Shown: piece after piece, positions 56,201 through 64,000 of the stretch
Layout of the letters: each line of letters begins with the position of its first letter
How positions within the stretch are numbered: position 1 is the first letter of the stretch
NCBI GenBank assembly: GCA_008000375.1
Contig: SMOI01000091.1
Coordinates: 5,465 to 69,464, forward strand
Reading direction: 5' to 3'
Source: Poteriospumella lacustris
Taxonomy: Eukaryota > Sar > Chrysophyceae > Chromulinales > Dinobryaceae
DNA: 64,000 bases
Notes under the pieces: generated by a model
Databases searched by the model: none
The model's input: the letters and a program-made list of their open reading frames with translations, nothing else
Told to the model about the DNA's origin: nothing
Program-made: the position numbers and the translations under genes

Positions 56201-59200
56201 GGTGGAAATCCAAGAAGATGAAATGGTGTACTGCGATTGCCAATACGACAACATGTTGGCGGATCCATCGAATGGGTTCTACACGTTGAAAATCCGAAAC
56301 GTCTCGACCACCCGCTTGTCGGTCACGGTGGTGTCCAATTTACGGAAACAATGTTTCATTTTTGCGGACAAAGAAGGCAGCATTCCCGCGGTGAATGTCT
56401 TGTTGCCCAAGGGCGAAGACAGTTGTTTGTATATTTTCTTACGCCCCACGAAAGTGGTGGACAGTACGACGACGGCAACGGGTGGGAAGACGTATACGAC
56501 CGAAGGAACGACGGGTGGAGGTGGCAGTGGGGCGAGTGATTTCCAGCGGGAAATCACTGGTGGATTGCGCTTGGTGTTTTTCTCGGCGGAATCCGATGTC
56601 TCGTCGTGGCGTCCGGAGGAGACCACACCGACGACGACGACGACACCATCGGCCACGACCAATGCGACGACGATGACGACCGCCGATGGGACCATGATCG
56701 CGGGAGGTACCACCACCACTGCGGCGGCGGCAGCGGTAACGGAAGAGATTTTGGTGCATCGCAAACTCTTTGAAACAGCGTTGTCCTTTCGTGCAACGGT
56801 GGGCAAAAGCGTGGTGAAGGCACAGTTCGTTGCGGATGACATTTACAACGTCCGCCCCGCCGGCCACGACGCCGGTGAGTTGCCACGTATTCCGTTGAAA
56901 ATTCGCAACGAATCGCAAAGTTTTCCCCTGCGGTATTGGTTGTGCACCTGTTCGCGCTCCAGTTATTCGGGCAAAGGTGTGTTCCGGTTGGTACACGACG
57001 AAGAACAAGTGGGTTTCTTGAAGCCCGTGCAAGAGATTGTGACCTCCATTGGCATTGAAAAAGACGAGGCATTGGTGGGCATCACGTACAAACATTTACG
57101 TGTCCACAACTTGGGGGCGAATGAATCCACCGAGGTCGCCAAAATGCTGCATTTCCCGAGTCCGGACTTAGCGGTGGCCTTGGAAACCCACGGACGGGCC
57201 TTGGCATCGTTTGTGAGTGTCAAACATCCGTCTTCTTCGACGGGTCCGCCTTCGATGACGGATGATCGTGATCGAGAGGCATTGATCACGACGTTGCCGT
57301 TTTGTCAACCGTTGTCGTGTACGATCACGTTGACCAATCAATCGGCGACACCCATGGCGCTGTATCCCATCTCCAATTTGCCCATTCTCTTGCACCTGAC
57401 CGAGGGAGCACAACATTTGCAGGAACTGGCGGATCTGGCGACCATTGAATTGCATAGTTTCCGTCCCCGCATTGAAGAGTTAGTCAATGGCTTCAGTCGC
57501 AATTTACGGTTGCAAGCGATCACGATTCCATCGTATCGGTTGGGGAAGTTTCAAGTCTGCGGTGATGCCTTGGCCCTTCGTCCCGGTCAACGGGTAACAT
57601 TTGCGGTCTCCTCGTTGACCGAGTATACGAGTGATTGGTTGGTATCGAATGATGTGCGACGCTTGAGTCACAGTCAAGCCTTGGATTTGATGGGGTTCTT
57701 GGGATTCATGTGTTTGGACATCGCCGCCACGACCATCGATGGGAACGATGTCTACGCCGTCGTGCCCCCTGAACAACGGCGTTTCATGGATCATTCCTAC
57801 TTGGCCTTACGTGGAGGTACACGGTTTCCTTTGAAAATCCTCAGTCCACGTATCAATGTGAAGCCACGTGACATCAAATTGGGCAAAATCAATGACACGA
57901 TGGCGACGTTGACCACGGACATTGAATTTACGAATAAATCTGGCTCGGATATCGTCTGTGTCTTGGAAGCGTCCTCTCCTTGGTGTGCGCGTATTCATGG
58001 GATTTTATCGTTGGAAGATGGTACCGTCTTGGCCGGAGATCAATGGCATATCTTGAACGACCGAAAGTACTTCGCGTACGACTTCGCCACGTCGGTGACC
58101 GTGAAAGTTCAATTGTCCTTGACCACGAAATTGCTCTTGGCGGATTCGTTTCTCAATGTCCATTCCTATACCAAAGATGTAGCGGCCTGGTTGTTTCAAG
58201 GGGAAGCGATTGACTTGGCTACGTTGGAACCGTATCGTGTGGCGACACAAAAGGTGAAAGTGCATTTCGAATCGGAATCGGTGTTACCGACGAAAGGTTT
58301 CGTGTTGTCAGTCGCCGATTCGAAATCGACCGTCTTAGCGCAGGGAGAGAAAGATATCTACCCCACGACGGGGCTCACCGCGTCTGTCTTGGGAACGAGT
58401 GGGATGACTGCCGCCACCCCTGCGACAGTGACTGTTGGCGCTTCGGTGACCGGTAACGGTTCCGGGGGCCATGGAAGCCATGCGGGTGCGGTTGGTAGTG
58501 GCAGCACTGGGAACAGTGCGAGTCCAATGACGGGAGGCGGTGGTGGTACGCCCAGTGGCAGTACGATCAGTTCGGAGTATCGCCTGTCGGTCCTGTGCAG
58601 TGACATGATCTACTTACCCAAGGTACCCACCCAAGACGCCTTGTCCTTCAAAGAGAAAAGTGGGTTGATGACGCGCAAGACCTGCAAGTTTACCCTGAAG
58701 AATCTCAGTCGACGCAGCGTTCATATTCAAGCGCAATATGCCCCCTTGGCACGATTCATGTCCTTGGTGGATACCGAAGCGACGTTTAGCAAGAACGAAC
58801 AGTCGATTACCCACTTAGAACACGACGAAACGTGTCAATTGAAAGTGCGCATCGGTTTTGTGGACAATTTCAAACTGACACGGCGGTTGTTGGACGGCAT
58901 GAAGCCCATGGCGATGCCCGCGGAGATGGGTTCCTTGGCGTGGACCGAACTGTTGGCCTTGTTTCCCCCGAACAAGTCCGATGAAGTGTATTTGATCAGC
59001 CCCGACAAGCGACGGATTTTGCTGAAGATTGGACAAGGAACGGTGCATATGGTGCCTACCACCGCAGATGCGTGGTTGACTACTCAGTCCTCTGCCAGTA
59101 CCACCACCACCGCCACCATGAGTACCACAACGATACCACCGCCACCACCATCAAGCAGCGATGCACCAACAACCATTGGTGGAAGCAGCAGCAACAGCAA

Positions 59201-62150
59201 CAGCAACAGCAGTGGGGACAAAGGGTCCACAGCGGGCACCCACGTTGGTAGCAACGCGGGCAGTCTGGCCAATGTGTCGTATACGGAGTCTATGGATCTC
59301 TTCGTGATCATTCAACTGGAACACGCGGTGATTCCGATGTTTGAAGAGTCGTTGTTGTCGTTGACGTCCCCGTTGAAGATGGGTTTGAGCGATGTCGACC
59401 AAGACGAAGACGAGGCCATTCACTTCCTCTTCTGTGGGAGCTTGGAAAGCGATGATCCGTTGTCCATGGATGCGGCATCGTACGAGGTGTCCAGCTACAA
59501 CCATCACAATGGCAGTGGCGGCAGCAATACCAATCCGGCCAACCACAGCAACAGCAACGGTGGCGGGTATTATCATCCCGCACCTTTCTCCGCCTCGTCG
59601 TCGCACCACGAGATGACCTTGCCCACGGCTGCTCCACAACCACCACCATCGCTGGTGGGGAATCCCTGGCTGACGTTGTATCGGCCACAGTACTGTTCGT
59701 TGTTGGAAGACAGTCAAACGTTCTACCTGCACAATTTGACGACGTCCCCGTATAAATTCCGGATGAAATCGGAGAGTTTGCGGTTTCCCGGATTGCGATT
59801 GATTTTCCCACAATCGTCGTTTGTGGGATGCCGTCCACCGATGGAAATCTGGACCGATGCCATTCGATTGGGGTTTGAACCTGCAACGGGGGAGATCCCA
59901 CCGGAGAGCAGTCTAGCGATACGTGTCTTTTTCGTTCCTGCGTCCCCCAGTGATGCGAAATGTGTCACGGTGATGAATGAATTGGCCTTTGACGCGGCGA
60001 ATGGAGGGAACACGTCCATGGGGGTGAATGGGTCCACCGCGGGGAGTACGACCGCGGCGGGTTCAACGACGGATGCGAGTCAATTGTCGACGGCGTTGTT
60101 GTACAAGTCGTTCACGATGAGTTGTGAGATTCACGATCGAGAGGACTCGTTGCATCCCCCGGTCCATTTGGCGGCGACCTTGATCATCGATCGCGCCATT
60201 CCGTTGTTGAAGTCGCAGCCGATCAGTGAAACGAACCGGAAGAAGCAGCATATTGATTTGGTCTTGACGGATGATGCCGCGGTGACCTCGCCAGTCTCGG
60301 CATCGTCCACCGCCGCATCGACGACCGCAGCATCGACAGCGGCGACCACCGCCGCATCCGCATCCGCATCCGCAGTAGCCGCCGTAGCATCAACCGCCAG
60401 CATCAGCGGCGTAGCCCCACCGTTGCGGGAAGATCATGGTTTGGGTAGCAGCAGTGGTCTGGGTGGCAACAGTAGCGGGTTCGTAAGCAGCGGGGCCTTT
60501 GACAGTGCACCCGGCGTGGGACTGTCCTCCGCTGCCTCGTTGGTGTCACCGCTGGGTGGTCCAAGTAGCAACAACTTGCTACCCATGCGACGGGAATCGA
60601 GCAACGGCGGTCCAGCGAGCATCAGCGGCGGCGGCAACACCAACGCCAACACCACCAACACCACCTCCACCAGCAACAACAACACCATCGTTCGCTTGCG
60701 GAAACGAGGCATAACACCCCATGCCACCTCCCCGTATCACGGTTACATCGACTTGGGCAAGCAAGTGGAACGATCGGATGCGTTGGAATGGGCCGTGACC
60801 TTGGAGAATCGATCGACGGAGTACACGCAGTACTTTGAATTGCACGCGTTGTCGTCTCCTCCGACGGAAGAATGGATGATTTTCAATGAGAACGGTGGCA
60901 TCGTCGACAAACAAGGGTCGAGTACGTTTATGTTGTATTTCTTACGGTCTCAGGTGGGACGCTACGTCGCGTATCTGTTGATTCGAGACATGCATCAACG
61001 CGATCGCGACCACATCATTTGCATCACGATGGAAGTCATCGCGGATCAACGGCGACCATCGACGCTGGCCCTGTCGTTCCCTTCGTTGGCCAGTGAAGCG
61101 GATTTACCACGTGGATCGTATTCCGATCTGTGGTGGCAACGATACGTGGAATTGTCCGTCGTCGCCACTGGTACTGCTGCTGCTGGTGGTGGTACCACTG
61201 CATCGACGATGCCGACGTCGTGGTCGGGGTACTTCCATCAGCAGTTGTCCCCGTCTCCCGCCGCGTTCTTTGGGGACGACCTCACCGCGACACCACATCG
61301 TGCACGTGACTACGCCATCGTTGCCCCCGTCTCGTTGGTACGCATCAAGAACATGACCAACATCATCTTGCAGTTCTATTTCACACAACCAAGTTACATG
61401 ACCGTGACGCCGGTCGATTTGGTGTCGTATCAACGCAGTACCGATGCCGCGGGTCATGAGTTGTTTCGCGTGTTACCCAACGAAACGATTGCAATTCGAT
61501 TGGTGGCCAGTGAGGAATGGTTGTGGCAACAGCAGCACGGACAAGGGCAGGGGCAGGGACATGGACAAGGACAGCCATCTCATCTGTTACCGCCACCGCC
61601 ACCATCGTCGTCGATCTTTCTGCCGCGATTGCATCCGACGGAGTCGCTGTCGCGAACGCCGTCGTTGGATCCTTCAACGAGCGGACGTTTGTCGCATCCG
61701 AACAGTTACCCCTCGCTACCGAATCAACCAGAGATGACGACTACCACGAGTTCACCGTATCGTTCGGGATCTACGTCGCCGTTGAATGTACCGTCCATCG
61801 TGGGCACCGCTGGGCCGTCGTCACCGGTCGGCGGATCGTCGTCCCAACCGCCCGCAGGTACGACCTTGACGTCGTCGTCGTCGTTGATGATGATGCCGAT
61901 GATGTCGCCTGGTCTCCCACCGAAAGCGGCACAATCATCGCCCTCCACATCGTCGTCGACACACGCTACTGGTACTGGTAGTGCTGCTGGGGCCCCACCG
62001 TCGCTGGTGGTACCCCGTCGGGATGTCGTGACATGTCACTGCGCGCTCTTTGACAACATCTTTGTGCAGATGCCGGTTCTGATTCATGTTCCTTCCTCCT
62101 CGTCGGTGGCACCGCCATCGACGTCGTTCAGTGTGACGAATACACCATGA
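50256..62150 (+). CDS. Giant ASH/MSP/PapD-like repeat protein (cilium-associated type)
   Basis: Five exons, 50256-50909, 50986-51084, 51156-51263, 51332-51412 and 51498-62150, with introns of 71-85 nt, all phase 0, about 3864 aa. The last exon alone is 10.65 kb. Immunoglobulin-like ASH/MSP units recur: LDFGxV/LxFG at the beginning, xIxNxSxxPVTL in the middle and IPPGESKNVSILFTATAVGRFSQKLWV-like ends. Examples are LEFGDLDFSPEIHHV, LNFGRTVVGESVVRYLRIVNKSP and IDFGLVEIQEDEMVY. ASH proteins (HYDIN, CFAP47/65, DLEC1 and others) build axonemal projections or centriolar structures. No TM and no signal peptide. Low-complexity inserts (poly-Gly/Ser, Thr/Ala, Asn/Ser) interrupt the domains, mainly in the last third. 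One coiled-coil stretch (LDQLEKMQQKLKIALRKNKAEK) is near residue 1360. I cannot name an orthologue. Confidence 0.87.
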
Positions 62151-62352
62151 GCAGCACGTCACTGCTAGACACGACGTCGGGCGTGCGTCTCATCACGGAC
62201 GTACATACAGTACATAGAAGCTCAATAGCATCAGCTGCTTCCCCCTTCCCAATATAACCTAACTATTTCGATCATTCAACGTCCGAGTGTGTCCAAGTGT
62301 CCATAGTGGTTGTGGCGACGGTGGTGGGGCTACAGTTAGTTCTTAAAACTGA
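62151..62352. other. 3' flank of the giant ASH gene
   Basis: A short AT-balanced region without a gene; presumed 3' UTR. Confidence 0.4.
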
Positions 62353-62725
62353 ACCGCAGTGCGAAGGGGATTAAAGAAGCTACCCCCAGCGAACAAGGTG
62401 TTCGAGCCTATCCTTCAACTTGTTGACTCCGAGACTACTTTCCAATGTAAACTCGAGGAATTAGAAGCAATTGATTGCGAGAAAAGCAAAATGCCAAGCA
62501 ATGGTAACCAGTGAGGTTCTCTCATTGTCTGCCATCGAATCGGACGCACATCGTTATCGTGAGATCCTGAAATACTTTCAAAGGCTTCTCAGCGGTATAG
62601 GCGATGAAGGCGTTGGGGGATCGATTGCTGTGATGTTGGCTGTGGTTGTCCACGAGACGCTAGAGATGTTCGGTCGTATCGGGTGTGGGTTCACCGGCCT
62701 CGCGCTGGAAGACGTCGCTCTCTGA
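62353..62725 (+). other. Two overlapping coding-like frames, possible exons of an unknown gene
   Basis: Frame A (62353-62514, no ATG at the front) reads KVFEPILQLVDSETTFQCKL and EELEAIDCEKSKMPSNG; a GTAACC donor-like site follows SN at 62504. Frame B (62501-62725, ATG) reads ESDAHRYREILKYFQRLLSG and GSIAVMLAVVVHETLEMFGR. Both look helical. They may be two exons of one small gene whose splice I cannot place. No family recognised. Confidence 0.25.
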
Positions 62726-63133
62726 TGTTGTCACCGACGTCTTTCTTCGACGCTCCATGGCGTGTCATCTTGAACCGCTGCACAACGAACGCCACCATAA
62801 ATTAGAATCATCTTTCTTCGCCTGTGACTGAACATGAATTTGTTTTGAAATAACGAGAGGCCGAGAATGGGTGACTTTCAAAATTATACAGATCGCAGAC
62901 CTGGTCCTAAATCTACGTAGGCCTTGTATGCTTCTTTTTCAAATTGTACAACAAATATTAATGACATAATAGTACAAGTTTGCTATACATGGATCGAAAG
63001 CCCGTTGTACAAGGATTTAGGATCTCAATCCCTTTGCGACGAGAGGTGCCCCGTCGAGCGAATCTGGAACAGAACCGTTTCAAAGAAAGCAACAAGGACG
63101 AAAACTTCAAGAGCCCTCCATACAAAGGACAAA
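62726..63133. other. Intergenic region before the sulfotransferase-like gene
   Basis: AT-rich, with poor coding character; open frames overlap randomly. It should contain the promoter of the right-edge gene. Confidence 0.35.
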
Positions 63134-63202
63134 ATGGCCAGTCCAATTTCAAAAGCAGAAGCCGATCCCATGGGATCGGCTTCAGATCAGAATGCTTTTC
63201 AG
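63134..63202 (+). CDS. Candidate alternative first exon of the sulfotransferase-like gene
   Basis: ATG at 63134 gives MASPISKAEADPMGSASDQNAFQ up to a GTGAGA donor. Splicing to an acceptor TCAG at 63344-63347 would keep frame (phase 0) and join AFQ to APIYNEKLEE, skipping the signal anchor of the main form. The result would be a soluble isoform. Purely a splice-site inference. Confidence 0.3.
63158..63183. repeat. Perfect 26-bp palindrome
   Basis: Arm GAAGCCGATCCCA is followed directly by its exact reverse complement, with centre CCCATGGG (NcoI-like core). No spacer. It lies inside a candidate alternative first exon (63134-63202). It could form a cruciform or bind a dimeric regulator, or encode a hairpin in RNA. 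Confidence 0.9.
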
Positions 63203-63260
63203 GTGAGAGGATCCTGTCTTTCCGTCTTCGTCTTCCCTGCTGGATGGTTCTAGTGTCATC

Positions 63261-64000
63261 ATGATTTGCACCGACTTCGAACGACTCGTATTTCTTGTGG
63301 TCGCTCTATTTTGCGCAAGCTCCTGGGCAAGCTTTAATGATAGTCAGGCGCCGATCTACAACGAAAAATTAGAGGAAACGAAGAAGTCACTAAAGTTTCG
63401 TCCCATGACTTTTTTTGAGAAGAAGCACACAGCTGGCGTTCAGCTGGAAAGACAACGCTTGGACCCGAATCGAACCCATCCAGCCATGACCGCTCTTCAA
63501 GAGATGTGGAAAAAAGGTATTCGCGAACAGTCAGAAATGCGGGCAAAAGCTATGTCAGGGGATACAAAGAACATGGATATATCCTCGTTGACTATGCTCA
63601 CACAATCCTCGTTCCACGTGAAGAAGACGGTCTTCAGCAATTACACAAGACTCCTGTTTGTGGCAGGCATTGAGGGAAGTGGGCACCATGCCATCAAAGA
63701 TGCTATGTCATCTTGCTTTGAACGGGGGCTGTGTAAGAAGACACCCATCTCGAAGGACTTATCTCACCTACATGATGCATCACACGGTTTAGCGGGTGCT
63801 TTCGATACGTTATTCCACGACGATGAAATCGAGAATGTGTACGGTCACCTGCGCGAGTTGGCCTACTATAGTCAATCGCCTGAGGCAAAGATAGTCAGCC
63901 CTATGGATCCTCTTCCTTTCCCGCCGTCTCCGTACCCAAGTGGTCATCCATTCTATCTGGACCACAGTAATGATCACTTACCAAAGATACATGTACTTGC
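63261..64000 (+). CDS. Type II membrane sulfotransferase-like protein (partial, runs off right edge)
   Basis: The ATG at 63261 opens a frame of 246 codons that continues past the window. The N-terminus MICTDFERLVFLVVALFCASSWASF is a signal-anchor or signal peptide, followed by a stem and then LLFVAGIEGSGHHAIKDAM, resembling the 5'-phosphosulfate-binding loop of Golgi sulfotransferases (family pattern (V)-x-G-x(2)-R/G-S-G-(T/H)-(H/S)). It should use PAPS to sulfate a glycan or protein, if active; the 3'-phosphate-binding motif and the C-terminus are outside. The SLC35B-type transporter at 28503-29582 could supply PAPS to the same compartment. Confidence 0.62.
   Translation, partial: MICTDFERLVFLVVALFCASSWASFNDSQAPIYNEKLEETKKSLKFRPMTFFEKKHTAGVQLERQRLDPNRTHPAMTALQEMWKKGIREQSEMRAKAMSGDTKNMDISSLTMLTQSSFHVKKTVFSNYTRLLFVAGIEGSGHHAIKDAMSSCFERGLCKKTPISKDLSHLHDASHGLAGAFDTLFHDDEIENVYGHLRELAYYSQSPEAKIVSPMDPLPFPPSPYPSGHPFYLDHSNDHLPKIHVL

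Noticed and set aside
63460-63490. GGTTCGATTCGGG on the minus strand, resembling a tRNA T-loop/B box
   Set aside because: It lies inside the sulfotransferase-like frame and no acceptor stem, D-arm or anticodon arm can be folded around it.
1-64000. CRISPR arrays, insertion sequences, phage or bacterial operons
   Set aside because: Introns, gene content and spacing are eukaryotic; no repeat-spacer arrays or transposase-like frames were seen.

Overview
The window is nuclear DNA of a ciliated protist. Genes are intron-poor, with short GT-AG introns of about 52-145 nt, and they are densely packed on both strands. They include a giant ASH/MSP-type cilium-associated protein, Tubby, ESCRT-III, PEX2, MMADHC and PPIL3, which no prokaryote or virus would carry together. 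A large secreted protein with hundreds of PTxxPS-type tetrapeptide repeats, a Crinkler-like NTPase-nuclease and secreted NHL propellers are typical of stramenopiles. A chrysophyte-like or other heterotrophic stramenopile flagellate is my best guess, made by inference and without a database search.

Layout. 1-12 kb: a secreted NHL-propeller protein (left edge, minus), a divergent DEAD-box helicase (plus), PEX2 (minus), a two-exon Crinkler-like NTPase/REase gene (minus), a GC-rich EF-hand relic, a Ubl-nucleoredoxin fusion and an unknown tail-anchored protein. 12-31 kb: housekeeping and signalling genes that mostly alternate strand: PH/coiled-coil protein, aspartylglucosaminidase, MMADHC, PPIL3 cyclophilin, a divergent kinase, a degenerate p115-like fragment, a Cys-rich zinc protein, an AGC-type probable pseudokinase, Tubby, CHMP2/Vps2, an alpha/beta hydrolase, an SLC35B-type transporter and an ACMSD-type amidohydrolase. 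31-40 kb: a 1419-aa C2 plus multi-TM protein, a CAF16-type soluble ABC ATPase and a second alpha/beta hydrolase paralogous to the first. 40-62 kb: two giant genes transcribed head-to-head from a gap of about 620 bp. One is a 3026-aa surface membrane protein (PTxxPS stalk, Gly-rich domain, Cys cluster, several TMs) and the other a 3864-aa intracellular ASH/MSP-repeat protein. 62-64 kb: coding-like fragments and the 5' part of a type II membrane sulfotransferase-like gene.

How the genes relate. There is no operon logic; the arrangement is of divergent and convergent pairs. The clearest possible functional unit is the giant surface protein/giant ASH-protein pair, with the C2-TM protein nearby, which could be a flagellar membrane and axoneme set. 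This is inference from architecture and shared promoter region only. The Crinkler-like gene is the best candidate for a conflict or effector system. Exon coordinates below were derived by hand from frame continuity and splice consensus; no transcript data were available.
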